A stretch of 64,000 nt of DNA from Aspidapion aeneum (Eukaryota > Arthropoda > Insecta > Coleoptera > Brentidae), in assembly GCA_963576565.1 (NCBI GenBank), contig OY755042.1, positions 14,793,272 to 14,857,271 of the forward strand, given 5' to 3'. Below are positions 33,538-43,468 of this stretch, in pieces. Position 1 is the first letter of the stretch, and each line of letters starts with the position of its first letter. The notes below the pieces were generated by a model that was given only the letters and a program-made list of their open reading frames with translations, searched no databases and was not told the DNA's origin. Both the position numbers and the translations under genes were made by a program.

Positions 33538-34504
33538 ATGGCGGCTTCGATTAGAATCACACAACTTAACGACAAAGATGTAGGACCTATCTTGCGATTG
33601 AAAGAAGAGAACAAGCCACGACCATCATGGCAAGATATCGCAAACCAAGGGGTGATATTCAAATCACTGTGGGCACAATGGGATTCACTGATAGTAGAAG
33701 AAAACATCCTTAAACGTGCCTGGGAAAGTGCCGATGGCCTTACTGTGATTAATCAAGTAGTGGTTCCTAGGAGCATGGTAGACAATATAATGGCCAAATG
33801 CCATGGTGGAAAATCAGGCGCGCACCTAGGCATAAATAAAACCATGGACAAAATTCGAAACCGATTTTATTGGGTCAATTACTTTCAAGATGTGAAAAAC
33901 TGGTGCCGCCGATGTTCGACTTGTGCAGCCAGCCAAGGTCCCAAAACAAGGTCCAGAGGTCAAATGAAACAATATAACGTAGGTCTACCATTCGAACGCA
34001 TTGCTATTGATGTGGCCGGACCATTTCCAGAAACTAAAAAGGGCAACAAATACATCCTTGTTGTCATGGATTACTTTAGCAAATGGCCAGAAGTTTTTGC
34101 TTTGTCTAACCAAGAGGCCGCTACAGTTGCAGAAGTTCTGGTAAATGATGTTTTCAGCCGATTTGGCATTCCTTTGGAACTACATTCAGATCAAGGAAGA
34201 AACTTTGAATCAAAGCTCTTCCAGAATCTCTGTGACCTTTTAGGAATACATAAGACACGGACTACTGCTTTACATCCGCAGTCAGATGGCATGGTTGAAA
34301 GATTTAATAAAACAATAGAAGAACATCTTTGCAAAGTTGTTGATGAGCACCAAACAGATTGGGACCAATATATTCCAATGTTTTTGATGGCCTATAGAAC
34401 CGCCATTCACAATACGACAGGAGCTACTCCATCTAGTATTCTGTTTGGTGAGAACTGCGTTTACCATGTGATATCATGTTTGGTTCACCTGAAGAAGCAC
34501 ACTT
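33538..34504 (+). pseudogene. pol: Integrase, N-terminal and catalytic domains
   Basis: Contains the HHCC zinc-binding segment (GKSGAHLGINKTMDKIRNRF with the two Cys in CRRCSTC). The three acidic catalytic residues fall in IAIDVAGPFP, LHSDQGRNFES and SDGMVERFNKTIEEH. A frameshift near 34450 ends the frame at 34504. Confidence 0.93.
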
Positions 34505-34853
34505 AGAGGTTAATGACTATGTCGAACGTTTAAGGCAAAAGCTGCACGATATCCATGAAGTGGTTAGAGAGCGAATAAAAATAGCCAGTGATCGCATGAA
34601 AGCGAGATATGACCTGAAAGCAAACTCTTCAGGGTTCAAAGAGAATGATCAAGTCTGGCTATACAATCCTCAACGCAAGAAAGGAAGATCACCTAAGTTG
34701 ACACCATCATGGGAAGGGCCTTATAAAGTTGTAAAGGGAATTAATGATGTAGTCTACCGAATCCAGAAAAGCCCGAAGTCCAAGATGAAAGTTGTTCATC
34801 TAGACAGACTAAAACCTTACCTGGGAAATGTTGATCGAGACGATCAAACCTGA
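34476..34853 (+). pseudogene. pol: Integrase C-terminal domain
   Basis: Overlaps the previous frame. It has the GPY/F-type module (DQVWLYNPQRKKGRSPKL, then WEGPYKVV and VVHLDRLKPY) that ends many Ty3/gypsy pol proteins. No chromodomain follows. The stop at 34851 lies beside the purine tract. Confidence 0.88.
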
Positions 34854-34865
34854 AGAGGAGGATAG
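34852..34865 (+). other. Polypurine tract
   Basis: GAAGAGGAGGATAG immediately before the 3' LTR, the expected plus-strand primer site. Confidence 0.75.
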
Positions 34866-35299
34866 TGTTACAAATTTAAGTTATTTAAATTTTATAGTTA
34901 GAATTTATTTAGGTTTAGTGTAGTATTAGGTTGACGTATTTTATGATTGTATTCTTAATCTAGGTTTTAGTTGCGTTATCTGTGACAAACTGGTATGCGA
35001 ACGGTCCGTGTTCTAGAAAAGGTTGGAATAATTCCGAATCGAACAAGGATGGAAAATTCTCGAATAGTAGGCAGCCCGTTATATATAGGGCCGGACGTCG
35101 TGCATCAGGCAGTCAGAGATAACCAATGGTAGTGATCGCTAGATGTTAACGCGAAGTTAATAGGCGTATTAAAGTAGTGAATTATTAGTAAGTTATTAGT
35201 AAGTTTAAGTGCGTGTTTTTGTACATAATTTGTCGAAATAAATTGACGTATCGTTTTCAACAATTGCGAGTTTTAATTTGTCGTTGTGAACCCGTAACA
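34866..35299 (+). repeat. 3' LTR
   Basis: 434 bp, same length as the 5' copy with nine substitutions and no indels. It keeps perfect TGTTAC/GTAACA ends and is followed by ATAT. Confidence 0.93.
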
Positions 35300-35512
35300 A
35301 TATAAATAAGGTCGTTAGCACAAGCACCGACCGAGGGTGTTCACATTCTTCGGGGCGTCAAATCAAACGCTTGAGCCTGTGAACGTCCTCGGGTGGGGGC
35401 TTCTGCTAACTATCTTATTCATATGGCCGAAGCTAAAATTCCGTTACCAAAATGCGCAGGTACCAATGCGCGTATGTTTGCATACCTCGCACTTTTGTAT
35501 CACAACCTCAAC

Positions 35513-36695
35513 CAAGGCCAACAAAAAAATACAGGCCACCACCCTGAAAAAATCAGGTGTTCTCCGGGGGCTGACTTTTACATTGAGTCTTTTGGGATGT
35601 CAGATGTTTTTTTATGATATTTTCAAAATGGCACTACAGATTTCCGCAAAATTTCAGTGAAATATTCTCAGACACCATCCTCATATTCCACCAAACTTTT
35701 GTAAGGATGCAAAATGGCTAAAAGGTTAAAATGTTTAAGGTTTAGCCAAGGCCAACACAAAAATAGAGGCCACGACCCTGAAAAAATCAGCTGTTCTCCC
35801 GGGGCTGAATTTTACATTGGGTCTTATGAGAGGTCAGATGTTTTTTTATGATATTTTCAAAATGGCACTACAGATTTCCGCAAAATTTCAGTGAAATATT
35901 CTCAGACACCATCCCGATATTCCACCAAAGGTTTGTAAGGAAGCAACATGATTAAAAGGTTAAAATCTTCAAGATTTAGCATTCCTTATTTTGAATTCAA
36001 ATTACCCGCCATGTACCACATGCCAACTGTTATATTTGACATGTATTTGACTTTGTCATATGTGATTGTCACATTCGCTTCTGCTTTAAACTTAATTTTT
36101 GTGTGAGCTAATGAAGCGGCTATGAAAAATTAAGGCTTACTATACATTTAAAAAAAATTGTTCTGCCAGAATAAAGTAAAAACAATCTCAAAAACGGCTT
36201 TATTTAACAAAAAATCAAATATCCATGAACCGTTATCCAACTTCAAAATTTTAAAGACAATCAGCTGTGTCGTAACGTGACCATCAAAAAAAAATCAGCC
36301 CCGGATGTGACGTCAACAAAGTGGAGGATCGTGGCCCGTCTATTTTGATAGCCCTGGTTTAGCATTCCTTATTTTGAATTCAAATTACCCGCCATCTACC
36401 GCATGCGAACTGTTATATTTGACATGTATTTGACTTTGTCATCTGTGCTTGTCACATTCGCTTCTGTTTTAAATTTAATTTTAGTGTGAGCTAATGAAGC
36501 GGCTCTGAAAAATTATGGACTACCTTACATTTATCAAAAATTGTTCTGCAAGAATATAGTAAAAACCGGCTTTATTTAAAAAAACACAAATATTTATGAA
36601 CCGTCATTCTAACTGCAATATTTTAAAGACAATTAGCTGTGTCGTGACGTGACCATCAAAAAAAAATCAGCCCCCGATGTGATTTTGATAGCCCT
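35513..36695. repeat. Two successive tandem duplications
   Basis: Unit A (CCAAGGCCAACA...) is present twice with a 233-bp period (35513, 35746). Unit B (TTTAGCATTCCTTATTTTG...) follows twice with a 383-bp period (35975, 36358). The copies differ by a few percent to about 10%. Non-coding despite short ORFs at 35337-35660. Confidence 0.75.
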
Positions 36696-36909
36696 GCCTC
36701 AACTAACCAATAAACACAATAAAGTCGAATTGCCCTATCTAAGGACAAAATTGGTGTTACCATTTTTAAAACGTTTTTTTGGACTTTGGATGAAAGGCAA
36801 TACCTTCCTTTTAGTAAATTTTAGATAACCACGTATTTTGCGTGGCCTGCGTCCATACTATTACATATTTTTAAAAAGAGAAAGAAAAGTAATCGGGTAA
36901 TAATATGTA

Positions 36910-37685
36910 CGAGGTGTGACAATAAAATTATAAGACTGGTGTAAAAAATCTACTTTATTTAAATACTAATACAGCTTAATGAGGTTCCCCATCAATATAG
37001 TCCCCTTCTCTATCGACGCAGCGTTGCATGCGTTTTTTCCTATGTTGGAAGCAATTTTGGAAATCATCAAAAGAGAGGCTGTTAAGAAGTCTTGCCGTTT
37101 TTCCCCTGACATGTTCTAATATTTTAAAACGGGTTCCTTTTAACGATTTCTTCACTTTTGGAAACAGGTAGAAATCGCAAGAAGCATTGTCCTGGTAGAG
37201 CAGCCACGTCAATACTTCCAAATATAAATGTTGGTTAACTGTTTGACCCTCACGCGCCCATTTAATAAGAATAACATCCCTAACATCGAAAATGAAAACA
37301 TTCAGCATCGCTGTTTTAGATGTGTTGGAGCGCCCCTCTCGTTCATTATCTTTAACTTCTTCACGACCCTCGTAAAAGCTTTTATGCCACATAAAAATCA
37401 ATGCACGAGACATACACTGCTCCCCGTATACATGCTTTAGCATTCGAAAGCATTCAGTAGTAGTTTTTTTGAGTCTTACTTTAAATTAATACGTTGCTCA
37501 ATTTTTTCGATTGTCGTAATTCCGCTTCAAACCACTGGGTAAGCCAAACTAGCAGAGGAAAGACGACACGATTGCGCGCGGTAGTAGAACGCACATCAAG
37601 GTGAATAACTCCAACCGCCCGAGGCGTAGAGATTTAAAACCTGTTAGTGCGGGGGCCAGTCTTAAAATTTAATTGTCACACCTCG
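36910..37685 (-). mobile_element. Internally deleted mariner element
   Basis: Terminal repeats of about 30 bp starting CGAGGTGTGACAAT at both ends, with TA on each side (36908-36909, 37686-37687). The 776-bp length is well below the 1.3 kb of a full mariner. The interior is minus-strand transposase with large deletions. Confidence 0.92.
36976..37443 (-). pseudogene. Mariner transposase with internal deletions, frame kept
   Basis: A single 155-codon frame joins three parts of a mariner (DD34D) transposase. The N-terminal helix-turn-helix end includes GEQCMSRALIFMWHKSFYEG and GRSNTSKT. Part of the catalytic domain is present (IFDVRDVILIKWAREGQTVN). The C-terminus (CDFYLFPKVKKSLKGTRF then RMQRCVDREGDYIDG) is also present. 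The first catalytic Asp and much of the central domain are lost, so it cannot transpose. The frame extends upstream of the listed start (ECFRMLKHVYG) without an ATG. Confidence 0.88.
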
Positions 37686-37837
37686 TATATGTAGTATGTT
37701 TTTATTAAAATGAGTAGAGTAGAAACCGCAAACCTTCTTTTTTACCAGTATATAAATTGGGTCCCTTGCGGTAGCGCCTGGTGCGGTGGCACCGGTGCAC
37801 TACACTAGATACGCCACTGGAGCCAACTTTCGTAGGT

Positions 37838-38481
37838 CACGGTGGATAGAATAGACCGGTATATGTATATATGTCGAATTTTTCACGTCACTGGTGGTCC
37901 AGCTGATTTTTGTAAACAAAAGTTAGATATGATATGAACAACGGAACTACTAATATTGTTCAATAATACTGAGGCAATTTTCGCACTGTTTTCTAGTACA
38001 TCCTTATAAAATATAATTTTCTAGACTTATTTTCGTTATTTTTTTTTAGCCCGCTTTATTTTTTATTACACAAAACTTAAACTACAAATCAAACTGAATG
38101 TGATCGTTTAGTATCAAAGGTGAACCGAGGACTTGGGATCTTTGTTTACTTCCCAACTTGAGAAGTAAACAAAGATGTAGGTCAGCGGATTATTTTTGAA
38201 GCTGACACGAACACATTATTTTCTTCGAATTTTAATTTTTGTGTAAAGAGAAATGAAGCGGGCTAAAAAAAATAACGACTGGTATATCTGAAAAATATTG
38301 TTTTATAAGAATGTACTACAAAAAAATATGAAAACTGCCTTAGTTTTTAAAAAAATCAAAAAATATTAGTTGTTAATATCATATCTAACTTTTGTTTACA
38401 AAAATCAGCTGGACCACCAGTGTCGTGAAAATTCGACATATATTTATAAGATCCGAACACCGGTATATTCTATTCACCGTG
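37838..38481. mobile_element. MULE-like hairpin element with 9-bp target duplication
   Basis: Ends CACGGTGGATAGAATA and complement, flanked by the perfect 9-bp repeat TTCGTAGGT (37829-37837, 38482-38490). The two halves are long inverted copies (for example GGACCACCAGTG and ATATCATATCTAACTTTTG), meeting at AGTAAACAAAGAT near 38160. The 9-bp duplication suggests the Mutator group. No transposase. Confidence 0.8.
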
Positions 38482-38766
38482 TTCGTAGGTAACTGCATTT
38501 GTACGTGCGTGGAGTTTCACAAAAGCCTATTATTTTGCTTGAAATTTCTTATGATTTGTGCTTATTCAAATGAATAACTAAAAAATTACTATGCATAAAT
38601 TTGTTTTAAAAAAATCAAGGGGAAAACACTTACGACATTTTTTCCCAAAAGTTTCCTTTTGTAATTGGGATGCTAGTAACTTTCTTATTATTTATTTTTT
38701 AGGTGGATAATTAAAGAATAATCGATTTGGTAAAATGCATACCATGTAAACAAATAATAGTTAATA

Positions 38767-38950
38767 CATTGAATGTCGCTTATAACGATATCGGATATTA
38801 CGACATATCGGTTATAGCGACGACATATTAAGGTCCCGACTGAGTTCTATATATAACCCATTTTGTTACCTTTTTTCTCTATAACGACGCTCGGTTATAA
38901 CGTCCGAAATTAAGCGGTCCGTTCAATGTCGTAATAACAGATATTCACTG
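38767..38950. mobile_element. Pogo/Tigger-like MITE
   Basis: 184 bp between TA dinucleotides (38765-38766, 38951-38952). The ends are CATTGAATGTC and the complement of CAGTGAATATC. Repeated TTATAACGA/TCGTTATA motifs are typical of pogo-type termini. Confidence 0.65.
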
Positions 38951-39182
38951 TATTTTCAAAAAACTGTTGAACAAGGGTCTTGTCTTAGTCTTATCTTAGC
39001 CTTATTTGGCAAGACTTTTGTTTTACCGCTAAGTGCAGCTCGCTATAAACTGAAATACCCTAATTCCGCTAAAAAAAAACTTAACGGCTTAAGAATTGAT
39101 TCAAGAATATTCCTTTCTTCACATTAGTTAATATAGCTTATTGCGTTGTATTACTTATTTCAAGAATAATTCAATAAGAATG

Positions 39183-39258
39183 GCCTAGGGACTGTTTTTA
39201 AATTACGCAACGCAAAAACTCCCTCCTTGAGCATTACGTAATTTAAGACTAGTCCCCT
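39183..39258. mobile_element. Short TTACGTAA-type MITE
   Basis: AAATTACGCAACGCAAAAA and GCATTACGTAATTTAAG are inverted. It is an internally deleted member of the family seen at 42506, 60090 and 63845, and lies 50 bp before SOAT exon 5. Confidence 0.5.
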
Positions 39259-39308
39259 GTGATTTCAAAGTCATATCAATTTGTAATAACTTTTTGTTTG
39301 TCTTGTAG

Positions 39309-39469
39309 ACCAGACTTGTAATGAAGGTGCATGCTTTTATCAGAACCAACCTGAAGAAAATATGGAAATATAAGCCACACTCTGAACAGGAATTGAAAAT
39401 TGCCCCAGTTTCTCATTTTGTTTACTTTTTATTTGCCCCGACGCTGATTTACAGAGATGAATATCCACG
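39309..39469 (+). CDS. SOAT: SOAT exon 5, FAPTLIYRDEYPR block
   Basis: Residues 179-232. TRLVMKVHAFIRTNL aligns with the vertebrate RFVMKAHSFVREN segment, and FVYFLFAPTLIYRDEYPR is nearly identical to the SOAT signature. This exon gives the strongest family assignment. Acceptor TTGTAG|AC, donor CACG|GTAAGA. Confidence 0.95.
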
Positions 39470-39527
39470 GTAAGAATAGTTATTTATTTACCTAACAACT
39501 GTGGAAGGAGATACTTGCTCGTACGCC

Positions 39528-42108
39528 GAGTTGTCAGGTACTTCAAGTACAATACTTGAAATTGTACTTCAAGTACTTACGAGTACTTCAAGTACTGTAC
39601 TTGAAGTACATCTACAATCCGGTTATTGTACTTGGTAGGCGAAGTACTTTTAACAATGTAAAGAAAAAGTAAAATACTTGAAGTACATTATAAGTACTGC
39701 AAGTACATTAAAAGTACTTCAAGTACATTAAAAGTATTTCAAGTACATAAAAATACATTAAACGTACTTCAAGTACAATAAAATATTCTTGAAGTACAAT
39801 GTAGATATAGGTGAGATGTAACTTTAATGCGCCGATGACAAGTGGTAGGCTCAGGGTTGCCACATGTCCGGTTTTTTTATTAACTTGGCAGGGAAGTCCA
39901 GTATTTTACCAACCTTGATAGGTACGTCTTAATTAATCGCCCAAAAAATCGTAATATTATTATTAAACTGGTACATCCTATGAGTGATTTAAAAATTATT
40001 GACGGGAAGAACAGTGCCCCAAATGCACGACCAAAAAAGAAATAAGGCAAACATTTTTTTGTAGGTCTCATTACAAAGTCAAATATATTTGGATTTACAC
40101 AAATGTGATCTAACCGCGTATACAATTTGAGATAGAAAGACTTAATAAATTTTAAAATTGTTGCCTTTTCGGGTAAGTCCCATGTACCCCGAAGCTCGAG
40201 GTAACTGTAACACCCCTATTGCAAAACTATAAAACATTAAAAATATTTTGATGAGTCTGGGTTAATTTTGCAAAATTATTTCTTTCCATTATTTTTCTAT
40301 GGCATTTGTATGTAAAATGATTTGAAATTATTGAAAAGTTTTTGACACTTTTTTAAATGTTTTTGGCATTTTTTAAATTTTTTGACATATTTAAAGTACT
40401 TGAAGTACTTAAGTACTTGAAGTACTTCTATTGTACTTCAAGTACTTCTATTGTACTTCATGTACAAGACTTGAGGAAAATCAAGTACTTTTATAATGTA
40501 CTTGGTACTTGAAGTACATTTGAAAAGAAAATGTACTTAGTACTTCAAGTACTTTTAGAAATCTTAATGTAATTGGTACTTGTAATTGAAGTACATTCTG
40601 TAAATATGTAAAAAAATTAGAAAAATGCCAAAAATATCACCAAAGATGTCAAAAATTGAAAAAAAATACAAAAAAGTAACAAATGTCAAAAGATGTAAAA
40701 TATCTAAGATGTAAAAAAATGTAAAACATACCAAAAAATTTTCAACCTGAAAGGTTTTATTTTTTGGAATATTGTTGTATTTAAATATGTACGTATTGCT
40801 TATATACCCAAACTACATTTATTTATTTTTCCTGAACTCAACAGTTTACATGCAAAGAAATAGAGAGGTAATGGAATGAGATAATTTTATTAAAGAAAAA
40901 GCTGCAAAATTGACCCAGTCGCATCAAAATGTTTTTAACGCTTTATAATTTTGCAATAAGAGTGTCACAGTTACCCCGAACTCCGGGGTAAATGAGACCT
41001 AACTCCAAAAGCCAAAAATTTTAAAATTTATTAAGTTTTTCTGTCTCTGTATACGCGGTTAGATCACATTTGTGTAAATCCAAATATATTTGACTTTGCA
41101 ATGAAACCTACAAAAAGATCTTGTAAAACCGCTATGCATGTACCCGACCTGGCCTTATTTCTTTTCTGGCGGTGCATTTGAAGCACTGTTCTTCCCGTCA
41201 ATAACTTCTAAATCACTCATAGAAAGTATTTATTTACTATTTTTATAATAGCCCACAAAACTGGGTAAAAACTTGTTTAAATCAAACATAATTAACAAGC
41301 AAAACAAACGTAAATGTCCAAGAAATTTTTTTGAGGTGTATCTAGTCAGACTAAATATAATTCGGGTTCTTTAAACCAACCTCCATCAAACGTAGAAATT
41401 ACGTCTGCTGCAAGGTGAGTAGGTGGATCCCCAAAAATCGAGCTGCAAGTGCAACATACCTGCACTACCCACACTGCTCAATAGATGGCATGAACGTCTG
41501 TAGTAGTTAGGGTCACTGCATCCTGGGATTCCAGGATGCAGTGACCCTAGTAGTAGTTTCTCACACTGAATTTCACGTACCACGAAATAATGAAGGTGCG
41601 TGCAAATAATTAAGCCTACAGGCATTATTCTTTGGATAAGTGTGTACCTAATATTACTATTTTTTGGGCGATTAATTAAGACGTACCTATCAAGGTTGCT
41701 AAAATACCGGACTTCCCTGCCAAGTTAATAAAAAAACCGGACAGATGGCAACCCTGAGGCTACCACTTGTCTTCGGCGCATTAAAGTTATTCTATATTGT
41801 ACTTCAAGAATATTTTATTGTGCTTGAAGTACTTTTAATGTACTTGAAGTGCTTTAAATGTACTTAAAGTACTTTTAATGTACTTGAAGTACTTTTAATT
41901 TACTTGAAGTACTTTTAATGTATTTGAAGTGTTTTTAATGTACTTGAAGTACTTTTAATGTACTTAAAGTACTTTTAATGTACTTGAATTACTTTAAATG
42001 TACTTCAAGTACTTTGAATATACTTGAAGTACTTTGAATGTACTTGAAGAACTTATAATGTACTTGAAGTACAATTTCAAGTACTGTACTTGAAATACCT
42101 GATAACTC
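39528..42108. mobile_element. 2.6-kb foldback element with minisatellite ends
   Basis: Ends GAGTTGTCAGGTACTTCAAG and the complement of GAGTTATCAGGTATTTCAAG. Inside each end is an array of about 20-bp units (TACTTGAAGTACTTTTAATG, 41790-42090, and the reverse at 39560-39790). A further block of the same words lies at 40395-40600. The flanking unique parts are inverted copies across the centre near 40818 (TAATTAATCGCCCAAAAAAT at 39932 and its complement near 41666; GATCTAACCGCGTATAC at 40109 and complement). No coding sequence. It resembles foldback-type elements in layout only. Confidence 0.8.
41508..41549. repeat. Perfect 19-bp-arm hairpin
   Basis: TAGGGTCACTGCATCCTGG, loop GATT, then the exact complement. 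It lies inside the right half of the foldback element and breaks that element's symmetry, so it was probably inserted or copied there. Confidence 0.85.
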
Positions 42109-42505
42109 TGGGTACAGGAGTGCATTTTTCTGGACAGTGTCGTATGTTGTTTCTCACTTATCCAAATGCATTAAGAAAAGGAGAGGATTAGTAACCACGG
42201 TTAGACATACTATCAGTGGCGGCTGGTGACGCTTTCAATTGGGGGGGCAGAAATTTATATTGCATGGAAAAGGAGATAAAAAAACTACTTAATTTTATTT
42301 TAGCATTTTACAAACAAGCAGCTACTTAGTGTAGTTTCTAGTTTATTTGTTTATAGATAAAGTCTATTCGTCCTTCTTTTACATGCGGAAAGTGCTCAGA
42401 TTAGCACCAGTTTCAGAGTCATCATGGCCCTGTAGAGTAACCTCGAAAGTCCCACAGAATTTTAAACAGTCTATTAACCTACTAAGTATATATCTATTTC
42501 TTGCC

Positions 42506-42680
42506 ATATTTCGGTGTGTCCTTAAATATTGTAACGCTCTAGGGGGGGAAGGGGGTTTGGCCTTGCGTTATACTCAATGTTTTTTTAATGTGTATTTCTT
42601 GAAAATTCGTTACGAGTGGTGATAGGTGGTCAAAAATCCTGAATTTTTGCGTTACGTAATTTAAGGACGTTCCCTTTTCA
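42506..42680. mobile_element. TTACGTAA-type MITE, copy 2
   Basis: The left end TCCTTAAATATTGTAACGCT and right end GCGTTACGTAATTTAAGGAC are inverted. The middle GGTTTGGCCTTGCGTTA...CTCAATG is shared with 60090-60256. Nested in the hAT element. Confidence 0.7.
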
Positions 42681-42796
42681 TTATGTTCGGTAATGTTTTG
42701 CCTATATGCACTATTCAATTGGCACCTATTATCAGTCTTGCCTAGCATAGAAAATGCTATGTGGTTATTTAAATAAGTAGCACTTACTTTGTGTCT

Positions 42797-43294
42797 TTAA
42801 CTTTTCACTAAAGTGATTAATATCACACATTCCCTTTGCCACCCACGCAGGATCACTTCGTGGGATTGTTCATAATAAGACAAATAAAGCAAAAGAAAAG
42901 CATTTCGTTTTTCACAACCGCATAACCAATTTTTAGCATCGTATAATTTTTTATTACTTGCACTAAGATTTTGGTTAATATTTAGGATTCTTATGTCCGG
43001 TCTATGTGGCGCTAAAGATTTTATTTGTAATCGAAGTTCATATGTCAACGTATTTAAATTTGCACAGTTAATTATATAATCGACTGTATTTATTTCCGTT
43101 TTGAAAACAAACAAAATAACTACTGACCTATCCCAAATCAAAACAAGCTCATACGTCTTTACTAAGCATAGAACCGGCAACACGTAGGAAGGGCAACAAA
43201 CGTCAACTAAAACAAACATTCGTCCCGCCCCCGCGCGAAAACATCCACCCATAAACCGCTGAAAAATAGGTGAAATTAAAATCTTGTCTCGCAC
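42797..43294 (-). pseudogene. hAT transposase N-terminal remnant (ZMYM1-like)
   Basis: The 165-codon frame includes SLAPHRPDIRILNIN and YDAKNWLCGCEKRNAF. The pattern W-x-CGC-x3-NAF is the start of the TTF-type zinc finger of ZMYM1-like hAT transposases. The following FCFICLIMNN and WVAKGMCDINHFSEKLK are in other frames, so at least two frameshifts have occurred. The dimerisation and catalytic regions are missing. Confidence 0.65.
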
Positions 43295-43468
43295 GGTGCT
43301 GCCGGCTTGTAATTATTTACGCTAAAAAGGTTTACCCAATTGATCGCCTTTTGTTAACCACAGACTAAAAAAAAGGGGGGAAGGGCACTGCCCCGTTGCC
43401 CTCCTTGTAGCAGCCGCCACTGCATACTATGCACGAAAAAAAACAACTTTTGTTTTTTGTAATTTCAG

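Larger units (their letters stand above)
28692..35299 (+). mobile_element. Ty3/gypsy LTR retrotransposon, defective
   Basis: A 6.6-kb element in SOAT intron 4, same strand as the gene. It has 434-bp LTRs with TGTTAC...GTAACA ends and a 4-bp duplication ATAT (28688-28691, 35300-35303). In order it has a primer-binding site, a long leader with tandem repeats, gag, protease, reverse transcriptase, RNase H, integrase, a purine tract and the 3' LTR. No env frame is present. Coding is broken by in-frame stops at 30621, 31077 and 33535 and by frameshifts near 32288 and 34450. The LTRs differ at nine positions (about 2%), so insertion is fairly recent. Confidence 0.95.
42214..43422 (-). mobile_element. 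Internally deleted hAT element
   Basis: Ends CAGTGGCGGCTG and complement, flanked by the perfect 8-bp duplication CATACTAT (42206-42213, 43423-43430). It contains a decayed minus-strand transposase start (42797-43100) and a nested MITE (42506-42680). It ends 47 bp before SOAT exon 6, right beside the branch-point region. Confidence 0.9.

Noticed and set aside
39540..42090. CRISPR-like array of TACTTGAAGTACTTTTAATG units
   Set aside because: Units are contiguous without unique spacers, and the DNA is clearly animal genomic sequence. It is a minisatellite.
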